Assembly: GCA_963855995.1 (NCBI GenBank)
Contig: OY979723.1
Location: 67,001 to 131,000, forward strand
Length of the DNA: 64,000 nucleotides
Reading direction: 5' to 3'
DNA from: Muricea muricata
Taxonomy: Eukaryota > Cnidaria > Anthozoa > Malacalcyonacea > Plexauridae
Under the pieces are notes generated by a model that made no database searches, was not told the DNA's origin, and saw nothing but the letters and a program-made list of their open reading frames with translations. Shown one piece after another: positions 48,296 through 60,100 of this stretch (positions are counted from its first letter, which is position 1; every line of letters starts with the position of its first letter). Both the position numbers and the translations under genes were made by a program.

Positions 48296-50857
48296 TTGAA
48301 AATTCTCCTCTTAAGAGATGTTGAATTGGCAAATATGTACCTACAGTAATTACGTTTTGCTGATGTCTTCTTTACATATCAGGCAATTTTTCCTGATTAA
48401 CATCTTGTATGTCCTAGAAATATTACAGTGTGCGATGGTGATTATGCATCCATTAATTGTCACCTTGGACTCAATCTTTACCTGTATGTGTATTGCAGTT
48501 TCAGTGCTTTACCATCATGGCCACAGGCCCCTGGTTCAAAATTTGTGAACCCCCCCTGCCCTACTACAAACTAGAAATGGTGAAATTTCATTTCCCTGGA
48601 CTTTTGGAGGGGAAGATGTCACAGAATTATGTCAAAATTGTTTTGATATTCATTAGTCAGTAAAGTGAGAAATTGAACTTACCAAAATACATCTCCTGTT
48701 GCCAAAATCATTGTTTGTTTGTCGTTCTCCCATTTTTTGGCACTTGTGTTTGCTTGAAGAATGTGAGGCACTATACGTCAGCAATGTCAGCTTTTGTCTT
48801 GAAAAATGACAATACCAGGGCCCTCCCTTAAGGCTTTTGTGGCTGGAGATCACCCAGTGTGCCCCGTCCAAGCGCATATTAGTGATGCCACTGTGCAGTT
48901 TCCAGCTTCAAACATATTGAGAGGATTTTTAATATTGCCCTAATGACTACTTCCATCCCCTTCTCGTAGTTAATTGAGTAAAACTTATTAGAATAACTAT
49001 GTAACTCATTATCTATGTTGGTCAACGTTTATGCAAAATATGGTTTTTCATCGTCACATGTGTAGTGTGTTTTTACCAAATCTACCAATAACAATTCTTG
49101 AATTACCCTATTGTTCAAGTTGCAGGTGGCTAACTTTTCTAAAACATTGTTATTGGTTCGTTAGGTCTAATTACAATATGCATGTGATGATGAAGGACCT
49201 TATTTCTGCATAAATCAGAACAAAAACATGGATAATGACTTGTATTGTAGTTGTAATGAGTTTCCAAACCTTATAGCTCTATTAACTATGCCCTTCTTGA
49301 CTGCTTATTCTCATCTGTATAAATATGTCAGCCATCTTTTTTTTGTGTTGGTATATTTTCCTTGTGTTATAATGTTGCCTTTTCATTTAAGGAGGATTCG
49401 TCAAGCACTATCGCAACCAGTCCAAGCCGAGACCCCCAAGATGATGTACGTTATGATCGAACAGATGCGTTGACGACCAGTCCTGCTCGGCATTTGGCTC
49501 CACTTGAGGATTAGTCAGATGCTATTTTGGGAAATGATTAAAGTGGTGTGGAAGACGAGGCCGACGATGGAATTGATTTGATGGGAGACAATATGGAAGA
49601 GTATGTTTATTTGTCAAGTTCATTTTACAAATTGTTTATGAACTTAAAAAACAATTTTTTTTTTCTCTTTCTAGTGACTATCGTGCAATCCCTCGACTTG
49701 ATGTGTGACCTAACAGCACTTGATGATGAAGAATATGATCAGATGGACATTGGGGCTCGACAAGAAGCTGAGAAAGTGACGGGAAGGAGAGACAGACAGG
49801 AGGCTTTAACATCTGGAAGACTGAGACGAGGACTTCGTTATGGTACTATACAGTTTGTTCATTTATTTTTTGGCAAAATGGCAGACAGCCACACCACATT
49901 AAGCCAGTATTGCGTAGCCGACCTGACAATTTTCCCTGTGGGAGAAAAGTGCTGACTTTTGACAGAGCATTGACTTGAAATACTTTTTCGTATGGGTTCA
50001 AATTGCATTTAGAAGCTCCTTTAGAAGCACATTTTTAGGTTGTGCTTGTTGGGATTTGATGTGATCTATTTCTGTTCAGTATAAATTTCCAGGTGACTAT
50101 TGATTTTCCTGCATTCTGATTGGTCAAGATTTGCTTTCTCGGAAGTGATAGTCACTGACCAGTGACTATTGCTTTTTGCTTTTGTATACAGTTATGAATT
50201 TGAAGTTAATTTTTCAAAAGGGAAATTTATACTAAAACAATTAGTTGCCTCAGGCGAGGTGAATATAGGCTTGTAATTACCTCGCCTTGGACGACTAATC
50301 GCTAAATAATCATACATCAAAAGGCATGTGATATCACCAGTCCATTTTCTTGTGTTCTAAACTTAAACAAGTTAGAAACTATTTATATATTTTCCCTCAG
50401 ATGAAACTGATGAAGATGACATGCCCAGGGTGACATTGACCTAGGCAATGACATGGTAGAAAGTGTAGAGAATTGTAGGATATGAAGGGACACACCATAC
50501 GAGAGTGGGTGTGTCTGCAGGCGCCGAGAAATGAAATCAAAAACAGATTCAAACTATTTGTAAAGACATTTGTGGATCATCATGGCAAGAGTGTGTACAG
50601 AGACACAATCAAATTGATGTGTGAAGGTATGGCTGTTGATACCGGGATACAAGTTACGATACGGTACACTTGTTAATCAGAAATTGTGCCTGGCTCACGA
50701 GGAATGAGAACTATTATAACCTTTGAAATGCTAGCCCAGTGCTTAACCCGCTGAGAGATAGGTGGTGAGGTCGATTCTGTATATGATACTTTGCAATTCA
50801 GTGTAGTCCCTTAATGTCAATAACGTCATTGTAAATTTTGAACATTATCTTGAATGT

Positions 50858-51342
50858 AAAGGCCGCATGAATTAAGTACGTACACAAAAATTCCCTTTTT
50901 GCGCGCACACACGATTAAGTTTCCTTGCTGAAAAGCTGGTACGACTAGCTTTAAACCAGGCTCCTTCTCAAGGAAAAATTGTCATTTTTTCGCGTTCACA
51001 CGAGAAAATACATTGACAAGTTTCTTGACGAGTTCTCTTACGCGTCTGCACGACAAACAATTTTTCCATGACAGACTTTATTTGTTCATGTGTACGCGTA
51101 ATTTGACAATATTTTTCCTTGACAACTTTTACGAGGCCGCATGATTTAAGTACGTAAACAAACAATTCCCTTGTCAAGTGTTCCTTGTTGCACGTACACA
51201 CGAGCAAGTTTCCTTGGCGAAAAGCTGGTACGACTAGCTTTTAAACCAGGCTCCTTGTCAAGGAAAAGTTGTCAGTTTTTTCACGTACACACGAGCAAAT
51301 AAAACTTGTCAAGGACAACTTGCTTGTCCGTACGGGGCTTTA
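50858..51342. mobile_element. Foldback/MITE-like element with internal duplication, in MCM2 intron 4
   Basis: A segment beginning ggccgcatgaattaagtacg at 50861 is repeated from 51135 (offset about 274 bp), including the phrases gctggtacgactagc and accaggctcctt. The outer ends (taaaggccgcatg and cgtacggggcttta) are partly inverted copies. It is rich in ACACACGAG phrases. There is no coding content. Confidence 0.6.
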
Positions 51343-51750
51343 GGGATTATAGCTAATGCTTAGAATCATCAAACGTATTTTATATATGGCCTTAGAGTTC
51401 TCTATGAAATTTGTACGAAATTTTAAAGGCCCACATCTTTTTTCTTCCAGGAAACCTTCAGACTCTCGTAACTGACTACAATGTTCTCGCGTGTGAACAA
51501 CCTCTGCAAGTTTTGGCCTATTTCTTACCCGAAGCACCAGCAGAAATGTTGAAGATTTTTGACGAGGCTGCGAAGGAGGTTGTGTTGTCAATGTACGAAA
51601 GATATGATCAGACTACAAACGACATTTATGTCAGAATTGCCGAGTTGCCCTTAATGGAAGAAATCCGTACACTCAGGTAAGTTGCACTGGATAACTGATA
51701 AACATTTTGCGCCATGTAGTTAACAGCTAGTTTCGTTTCTCCTCTGTTTA

Positions 51751-52417
51751 AGACCCCGTTCACACGATGCCGGTATGTGACTCTGCTGGTAAAAATCATT
51801 AGGTTTTCAAATGTCCACACGATACCGGTAGAGTGATATCGCGTTTTGGTGTTGCGTTCACACGAAACCGGATCAATGTCGGATTTGAGTCGTTGAATTG
51901 TCGGAAATTCTCTCGCCATTGCTCTTCCACAACAAGGTTATTTCTAAAACTCTGCCACCAAGAAGAAGTTCGTCCTGGCATCGACCAGAATCGGCGTTGT
52001 CTTCTCTTTTTTTCCTTTTCGTTTTTTTTTTGTATCCAGTAATAAAACTGTGAGAATACGACGTCCTTTTCAATTTCTACCCAACGTTTTTGTAACAAGC
52101 TTAAATTTATTGACAATGTGCTGTACAAACCAGTTAAAATAGACAGAATATAATATCCAACAAAAACTTTTGTTAATTTCATTATTTTGTATTAATCGTA
52201 ATGAAACACTAACGGTTAGGCGTTCACACGGTAGTCTGACGGTTGAATTTCACTACGGTTTCAAGCTTTTACGGTACGTATACCGTTTTCAAACTCTTAC
52301 GGTTGGCATTATGGTTTCACACAATTTCATACCGGCATCGTGTGAACGCAGCCCCTAAATGTAAGAATTTCATACCGTTTTCAAACTCTGTCGGCCGGTA
52401 TCGTGTGAGCGGGGTCT
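51751..52417. mobile_element. ~667-bp TIR element (MITE-like), downstream of MCM2 exon 5
   Basis: Left end agaccccgttcacacgatgc and right end tatcgtgtgagcggggtct are inverted copies. Internal phrases (gttcacacgaaaccgg; gcatcgtgtgaacgcagcccc) repeat the terminal motif inwards. Flanking TTTA/TAAA may be remains of a TA-containing duplication. Open stretches inside are low-complexity and not convincing. Confidence 0.7.
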
Positions 52418-53134
52418 AAAGCTGGACAATTGAAGATTGACTTGAATCATGTCCTTCAATGCTTCTTGTTTTCTTTCGTTTTCGTCCACTACAGGATTGT
52501 AAATTCTACCATAGTACAAAACGCAGTTGTAAATGAGATGCTTCTATCGTATCGTGTTACTGATACATGCAGTAATATACTTTATGTCACGTAAATGGGT
52601 TTTTTATGCATACTGTACTTAGTGTAGTGTGTACTTAGCTTCTCACATGCCTGGCTTTTCTGCGATTTTCGGGTACTGCGTCTTCTTTGACTGCAGGCAA
52701 TGACCGTACAATGAAATTATAGGCAGGAATTGATCCTAGCCACGTTTGTTGAGACATTTGTACTTGACCACTGGGCTACGTTGGTTATGACGCTTTGGCA
52801 AGGTGGTTTAAGTTGTCCAAGCGTTCTGGCCTATATAGTTCTTTAAAGTGACCAAAGCCAAGAGGATTTTTGGCAAAGCCAGGTGTTGATCGCGGCCTCA
52901 GTGACAGATTCTGATTGATACACATATGCATTGTCTTTACCACTGGAATATGTTCGCTACCACATTCTTCCAACGTGGTTCAAATTGTGTAACCATTTTT
53001 TGTGGCCCATTCTGTTAAAAACTGGTAAATAATTTAAACCACATTGGACGAGTGTAGCAGCCAACGTGGTCAGGTGGTCAGGCAAAGTGGTGTAAATAAA
53101 AAACGCAGCTGAACGATAATTCCCTTCCTCTGAA
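52418..53134. other. No recognised gene; small hairpin at 52971-53047
   Basis: ccaacgtggttcaaattgtgt near 52970 is mirrored by aatttaaaccacattgg near 53030, giving a hairpin of about 77 bp. The rest shows no coding or repeat signal. Confidence 0.45.
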
Positions 53135-54102
53135 TTAACCAATAAATAATGAATTAAAACACAGGGGTACGTCAAGAGCATAAAGGACAAACAGACATCC
53201 AAAACCAGTTGATGATAACATCATACATGATGTTGCAAACGTCAAATGAGTTAACTTCGATCGCTGGCCCTGTCTTGGTTCTTGAAATAATCTAATAATT
53301 GACCATATATGTTCAAATTGACATAGACCTGCGCCAAATTTTTTGACATTGATTTGACGAGACTCAGGTAATACAAATATTGTATAAAGAAATGCACAAA
53401 AATGTAACGATCTTATCAGCCAATATGGTGCGACATAACCAGCTTTCTCAATCCACCATCCACTTGATAGGTGACTTATCATTCCACTTATGAAAGCAAC
53501 TGCTTCAAGTATACCAAGTCGCAATGCACGCTGATCAGGGAGGGTTACATCAGCTATATATGAAAACACTGACAGTATTATTGTGGGGAAATAACCACAC
53601 ATACCACCAATAAAGCTCGATAGGATGAGAGAAAATATTGGCAGTTTAAAACATATTATAATCAATATAAGTGTACTCTCCGTAATGCTTCCAAATATCA
53701 CAATTGCTGTAACAGTTCGACGTCCAACGTTATCTGACCATGACCCAAGCATGAGGGTCATGAATAATGTTTGGATAGTTGCAGTAACTATGGTGGCTAG
53801 GAGGATAAGTGAGGATTCACTTTGTGTATCCTTCATTATCCTCTGAAGTTCAGGATTATCGTGTGCAGTATGGTTGTCACAATTACTATGATGTTCCGTC
53901 TTATTAGTTACCAGCCCTTTTGATTCTCCAACACGGTGGTATATATACTGTTGAATGATAGGCACATGAAGCAATATACCAAAAGCGTAACGAAATATGA
54001 CGTCAAGGTAGAAGTATTGTCCTTGTCAATAGAGTACACACTTTCTTTATTAGGTTGTTCCAAATGTTCATAACTTGAGTCCAGGGCTGCGTCTGTTATC
54101 AT
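53135..54102 (-). pseudogene. SLC46-type MFS transporter, N-terminal half, frameshifted
   Basis: SLC46 proteins (including the proton-coupled folate transporter) are 12-helix major facilitator transporters. On the minus strand a frame of about 290 residues contains LLHVPIIQQYIYHRVG (first helix and following loop), the MFS motif A GSWSDNVGRR, then hydrophobic helices through FIGGMCGYFPTII, a loop with LPDQRALRLG, and LPESRQ before the central loop. It stops after VPLCFNS, where SLC46 proteins continue with the second six helices. The likely N-terminus (ATG at 54102, MITDAALDSS…) lies in another frame; a shift near 54015-54030 is needed to join it. No introns are seen. Truncation plus frameshift make this a probable pseudogene; which SLC46 member it is cannot be told. 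Confidence 0.8.
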
Positions 54103-54704
54103 ATCTCAGAAGTTTACTTGCAGTTGCTTATTATTGTTTGACGCTAGTAAGAAACAGCATAATTGCATGAATATACGTCCTAATTTCCATTCTTTAATCA
54201 ACAGTCCCTGAGGTTATTGGTGATTGAGTTTCACAATTTTTTTTTATTTTTTAGGGCAAAACAAGTGAGCGAGAGTGACATTCAGTGAACTTTCAGGTAA
54301 TAACTTATTCTAAATTAAGGGTTTATTCTGGGATTTACAGCAAAATTTGAAAAGTGAGCTTTTTAATGCTTCTCTGTGATATTTTAAGAAGCATTAATCA
54401 CAATTTCACAACAGCTTGCTTACATGATTCAATTTTTTTAAAGACATCATTTACCAATCATATTGTCTCGTTTTTCGTTCAAAACATGAAAAAGTGATAA
54501 AATAAAAGCAATAATTTTGAAAAAAGTTAATAAATTCAAACAATGATACAATTCATTGTTCATGTTTCATCGTTTTAATGCCATTCAGAGACGGTCGCAA
54601 ATCAAAACTGAGAGGGATAATTTTCTTAACGTACGCATAGTCTGTACGGTATTCGTGAGTGTAAATGGAAGTCAGATATTCAGCAAGTTACAGATGATTG
54701 AAAA

Positions 54705-54977
54705 ATGAAAAGAACAGATGGGTCAGTTTCGGAAGATCGATTAGCGAAGGAAAAATATTCGCGTGCTGCATCATTAATTTTGTTTCAAATCGATTGTTTT
54801 TACACTTTGGGAACACATGCGTATATAACTATGGATCCCCTCAATTATCGATTCTTCGCAGCCCCTCAAAACACATTTCTTATAAATTATGTTAAAGTAT
54901 CAGACCAGGTCAAACGAGCACGAGAGTTTGCAGTCACGCGACATTGGTTAACAGCTCCACTTGATCCTTTCGGCTAG
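54705..54977 (+). other. Unrecognised 90-codon open frame
   Basis: ATG at 54705; the product (MKRTDGSVSEDRLAKEKY…) has no recognisable domain. The frame ends at the left border of the next TIR element, so it could be a cut exon or chance. Confidence 0.2.
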
Positions 54978-55690
54978 ATTATAGAATATCCGGCCACTTT
55001 TGGTGTTTGTTTTTTTCGGGGGGGGGGGATACGCAGTCATGAATATTTTACTGATACGGGATACACAGTCATTGAAATGACGTAAATATTCGAGTACTTT
55101 AATCAGATAACTATATTATGTATTTCATGACTTTCGCTCGTTTTTTAAAATACACGCTCACATGCATGTATTTGCTTCGTTCTTTATAAGCTCATCACAT
55201 TGGACTCGTGAATATTATGTAAGTCATGATATAGACGCATGCAGTGATTTACTCGTATAAATATATCATGTATTTTCATGAGTTTTAGGGTTAGGGACAC
55301 TGTCACAATGCCAGAGCTCAAAACATTGAGCAACTTTAAGTTAAACAAGTTTTGCTAACCTTTAAAATGGCAAATGCCGAATAAATAAGAAAACATGCTT
55401 TCCAATGCTTTTTAAATATTTGTCTGAGCAGCTATGATGCATAGATAACAATGCATACTTTTTACAATCACAGTTTATAAATCTCTCTACCTGCTCGCTA
55501 TAGTACATATTAAACTACTTCAAAACTTACGTCATTCAATCATTGCTTATCGTCGTATAACAGTCACACATTCTCCTCTTAGTGTTTGAACCATTAAACT
55601 ACTCATATAGTTCTGTCATTTTAATGACTGCTTATCCCCGTATCCCCTAAAACCAAAAACTGTTTAGAGTGGCCGGGAATTCTGTAATCG
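54976..55690. mobile_element. ~715-bp foldback element with GGCCACT ends
   Basis: Left end agattatagaatatccggcc and right end ggccgggaattctgtaatcg are inverted imperfect copies. The arms continue through gggggatacgcagtcat and tgactgcttatccccg, and a second inner pair (atgacgtaaat near 55077; acttacgtcatt near 55526). There is an eleven-base G-run at about 55019. No coding content. Confidence 0.65.
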
Positions 55691-56432
55691 CTCCGAGGTG
55701 ACACCATTAGTGTTTATTCTGTTGTTCTTGTATGCGACAGCAATAGTTCAGTTCATTGTTTATTGAGGGGTTTACCAAATGAATAGTTAGTGTAATTACA
55801 ATAACTAGAAAATTTACTGAAGAAATGTGCTAGTGGGCCTGATCTATAACCAGTAGAAATATTTCGAGATGTTTTCCTTATCCCTTTCAAACTGGTTCTA
55901 TTGGTTAGATTTATTTCTCTGGTTAATTTTATAGCTTAAACAGAAGTTTCCAGTTTTGATTATCGTGCATGGAACCGTGCAAATATTTCTTTCCATTGCG
56001 CAGTAGCTTTCATTGTTTTCAATCACTCAAGATGTTATTATCGCACACGTTCCGCACACACTACAGTAAATGGCGTATCCACGAACGTGGCGCTACAATT
56101 GAGCGATGGAATTTCATGTAGTAAACTCACAAAACAAAATGGCGATCTAACTTGTTGATTGCAAAATTCCATCTTTCACCTCTTTAAAAAATGTTTTACT
56201 ATAAATATTAGTTATTTGTATAACCCTGATCCCTTTTAGCAAGTAAATTTGCCTTCGTAAGTTTCCTTTGTGCTCTCGATGCTGTTTCAAGGAAGTAATT
56301 CCGTGTTTAGAGGTGAAAATAAGTAATTACTTAACATCCCTGCGCGCTCATAGTTTACAGTTGAACCTTCATTGATTTAGCCTTGCATATGTGTCTAGAA
56401 TATTTTTTCAAATAATTCCACGTATTTTCCAG
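55691..56432. other. No recognised feature
   Basis: AT-rich low-copy DNA leading to the delta-catenin exon; no open frame or repeat of note. Confidence 0.5.
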
Positions 56433-56787
56433 TGGTCAGCGTTATTATGTTCAACGCTAAGGCGAGAGAAGGGTCTACCGATCTTAGTCGAGTTACTCCG
56501 AGTCGATGACGATGCTGTCATTCGGGCAGACGCCACAGCACTTCGGAATCTGGCGTTGGACACAAGGAATAAAGTTGTTATAGGTATGAGACCTGGTTTG
56601 CAGTTTGCTATGCGAGAGTCCGTTTGCTTCACTTCTGCGTCTTCCTTTTGTCAGGCAAACACGCGATGAAGGATCTTGTTTACAGGCTGCCACCCGGAGA
56701 AGGGAGCCAGGGTGTCACAGAACCAACCTACGGTGCTATTATATGCACTATACATCAATTGGTTGATCAGGACTCGCAAAATGCAAA
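56433..56787 (+). CDS. Delta-catenin (p120-type) armadillo exons, partial
   Basis: p120/delta-catenins bind the juxtamembrane part of cadherins and regulate Rho GTPases. Two exons are clear. 56433-56583 encodes [20 protein letters not shown] and [18 protein letters not shown]. 56655-56787 encodes [16 protein letters not shown] and [16 protein letters not shown]. These match the armadillo repeats of the CTNND/ARVCF/plakophilin family (KEKGLP.LVELL, ALRNLSLD..NK.LIG). The intron between them is only 71 bp, with GT/AG borders, and the G codon split agrees. No stop or frameshift is visible in these exons. The downstream donor is intact, but a satellite array begins 370 bp later and no further exon is seen. 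It is either an isolated fragment or part of a gene whose other exons lie outside. Confidence 0.85.
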
Positions 56788-56936
56788 GTAAGTTTTTCAC
56801 ATCCTGCATGCATATGTTTTATCAAAACAGCCCTCAATTCACAACATAATTCATCTTCACAATGTATTCAACACATTTTATACAATATGAGGTTTCCAAC
56901 TCTATACCAGGAGGAATTGTTTTCTGACTGGAAATA

Positions 56937-57053
56937 AGAACCAGTTAAGAACCACGTGGGCCTGTATTTTTTCCTAATATAGGGGTATATTTTTTCCTAA
57001 GTACCTGTTATATAAGAAACACTTCAGCCTGAAGTCAAAATTAACTGGTTCTT
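56937..57053. mobile_element. ~117-bp short inverted-repeat element
   Basis: aagaaccagttaa near 56937 is mirrored by ttaactggttctt near 57041; the palindrome cttcagcctgaag lies between them. Possibly a minimal MITE; no target duplication identified. Confidence 0.5.
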
Positions 57054-57153
57054 TTATGTGACTTATTTTACTCAGTAGACCAGAATGATAATTGTCTGTG
57101 TATATTCAATTTTTACAACCGTACGGGATGTCGGTGTATATTCAATTTTTAGA

Positions 57154-60100
57154 GCCGTTTTGAGCCAGTCAAACTCATTTTTGGAAGTTTTCAGAATTTC
57201 ACCCTTGTCTAAGTCCCAATCCATGATTTGGTTTGTGGGGAAGTCTGGTGTGAAATATGGTAACTTGTCAAAATGGCTTTAAATCACTTGAAACTTTTCA
57301 AAAATGATCGCGTATGCCTTCTTTCATGAAAAAAATCGTTTTGAGCCATTCAAACTCATTTTTGTAAGTTTTCAGAATTTCACCCTTGTCTAAGTCCCAA
57401 TCCATGATTTGGTTTGTGGGGAAGTCTGGTGTGAAATATGGTAACTTGTCAAAATGGCTTTAAATCACTTGAAACTTTGCAAAAATGATCGCGTATGCCT
57501 TTTTTCATGAAAAAAATCGTTTTAAGCCAGTCAAACCCATTTTTGTAAGTTTTCAGAATTTCGCCCTTGTCTAAAACCCAATCCATGATTTGGTTTGTGG
57601 GGAAGTCTGGTGTGAAATATGGTAACTTGTCAAAATGGCTTTAAATCACTTGAAACTTTGCAAAAATGATCGCGTATGCCTTTTTTCATGAAAAAAATCG
57701 TTTTAAGCCAGTCAAACCCATTTTTGTAAGTTTTCAGAATTTCGCCCTTGTCTAAAACCCAATCCATGATTTGGTTTGTGGGGAAGTCTGGTGTGAAATA
57801 TGGTAACTTGTCAAAATGGCTTTAAATCACTTGAAACTTTGCAAAAATGATCGCGTATGCCTTCTTTCATGAAAAATATCGTTTTGAGCCATTCAAACTC
57901 ATTTTTGTAAGTTTTCAGAATTTCACCCTTGTCTAAGTCCCAATCCATGATCTGGTTTGTGGGGAAGTCTGGTGTGAAATATGGTAACTTGTCAAAATGG
58001 CTTTAAATCACTTGAAACTTTGCAAAAATGATCGCGTATGCCTTCTTTCATGAAAAATATCGTTTTGAGCCATTCAAACTCATTTTTGTAAGTTTTCAGA
58101 ATTTCACCCTTGTCTAAGTCCCAATCCATGATTTGGTTTGTGGGGAAGTCTGGTGTAAAATATGGTAACTTGTCAAAATGGCTTTAAATCACTTGAAACT
58201 GTGCAAAAATGATCGCGTATGCCTTTTTTCATGAAAAATATCGTTTTGAGCCATTCAAACTCATTTTTGTAAGTTTTCAGAATTTCACTTTTGTCTAAGT
58301 CCCAATCCATGATTTGGTTTGTGGGGAAGTCTGGTGTGAAATATGGTAACTTGTCAAAATGGCTTTAAATCACTTGAAACTTTTCAAAAAAGATCGCGTA
58401 TGCCTTCTTTCATGAAAAATATCGTTTTGAGCTATTCAAACTCATTTTTGTAAGTTTTCAGAATTTCACCCTTGTCTAAGTCCCAATCCATGATTTGGTT
58501 TGTGGGGAAGTCTGGTGTGAAACATGGTAACTTGTCAAAATGGCTTTAAATCACTTGAAACTTTGCAAAAATGATCGCGTATGCCTTCTTTCATGAAAAA
58601 TATCGTTTTGAGCCATTCAAACTCATTTTTGTAAGTTTTCAGAATTTCGCCCTTGTCTAAGTCCCAATCCATGATTTGGTTTGTGGGGAAGTCTGGTGTG
58701 AAATATGGTAACTTGTCAAAATGGCTTTAAATCACTTGAAACTTTGCAAAAATGATCGCGTATGCCTTTTTTCATGAAAAAAATCGTTTTAAGCCAGTCA
58801 AACCCATTTTTGTAAGTTTTCAGAATTTCGCCCTTGTCTAAAACCCAATCCATGATTTGGTTTGTGGGGAAGTCTGATGTGAAATATGGTAACTTGTAAA
58901 AATGGCTTGAAATCACTTGAAACTTTGTAAAAATGATCGCGTATGCCTTCTTTCATGAAAAATATCGTTTTGAGCCATTCAAACTCATTTTTGTAAGTTT
59001 TCAGAATTTCACCTTTGTCTAAGTCCCAATCCATGATTTGGTTTGTGGGGAAGTCTGGTGTAAAATATGGTAACTTGTCAAAATGGCTTTAAATCACTTG
59101 AAACTGTGCAAAAATGATCGCGTATGCCTTTTTTCATGAAAAATATCGTTTTGAGCCATTCAAACTCATTTTTGTAAGTTTTCAGAATTTCACTTTTGTC
59201 TAAGTCCCAATCCATGATTTGGTTTGTGGGGAAGTCTGGTGTGAAATATGGTAACTTGTCAAAATGGCTTTAAATCACTTGAAACTTTTCAAAAAAGATC
59301 GCGTATGCCTTTTTTCATGAAAAATATCGTTTTGAGCCATTCAAACTCATTTTTGTAAGTTTTCAGAATTTCACCCTTGTCTAAGTCCAAATCCATGATT
59401 TGGTTTGTGGGGAAGTCTGATGTGAAATATGGTAACTTGTAAAAATGGCTTTAAATCACTTGAAACTTTGTAAAAATGATCGCGTATGCCTTTTTTCATG
59501 AAAAAAATCGTTTTCAGCCAGTCAAACTCATTTTTGTAAGTTTTCAGAATTTCACCCTTGTCTAAGTCCCAATCCATGATTTGGTTTGTGGGGAAGTCTG
59601 GTGTAAAATATGGTAACTTGTCAAAATGGCTTTAAATCACTTGAAACTGTGCAAAAATGATCGCGTATGCCTTTTTTCATGAAAAATATCGTTTTGAGCC
59701 ATTCAAACTCATTTTTGTAAGTTTTCAGAATTTCACTTTTGTCTAAGTCCCAATCCATGATTTGGTTTGTGGGGAAGTCTGGTGTGAAATATGGTAACTT
59801 GTCAAAATGGCTTGAAATCACTTGAAACTTTTCAAAAAAGATCACGTATGCCTTTTTTCATGAAAAATATCGTTTTGAGCCATTCAAACTCATTTTTGTA
59901 AGTTTTCAGAATTTCACCCTTGTCTAAGTCCCAATCCATGATTTGGTTTGTGGGGAAGTCTGATGTGAAATATGGTAACTTGTCAAAATGGCTTTAAATC
60001 ACTTGAAACTTTGCAAAAATGATCGCGTATGCCTTCTTTCATGAAAAATATCGTTTTGAGCTATTCAAACTCATTTTTGTAAGTTTTCAGAATTTCACCC

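Larger units (their letters stand above)
47459..51676 (+). pseudogene. MCM2: MCM2 replicative helicase gene, 5' part, disrupted
   Basis: MCM2 is a subunit of the MCM2-7 replicative helicase. Visible exons: 47459-47464 (ATGGCT then GTAAGT, encoding MA); 49392-49600 (EDSSSTIATSPSRDP, TDALTTSPARHLAP); 49675-49842 (DYRAIPRLDV, ARQEAEK, SGRLRRGLRYG); 50401-50626 (GHTIREWV, NRFKLFVKTFVDHHGK); 51451-51676 ([33 protein letters not shown]). These follow the order of the MCM2 N-terminal region. Breaks: TAG at 49512 and TAA at 49539 in exon 2, a frameshift near 49705 in exon 3, and frame breaks near 50440 and 50470 in exon 4. The AAA+ ATPase part (Walker A/B, arginine finger) is absent downstream. As introns are kept, it is a duplicated, not a retro-copied, pseudogene. 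Its introns host several foldback elements. Confidence 0.9.

Noticed and set aside
51799-52182. A 127-codon minus-strand frame and overlapping frames on both strands.
   Set aside because: They lie inside the TIR element, have low-complexity lysine/arginine runs (KKKNEKEKKRRQRR type) and no family resemblance.
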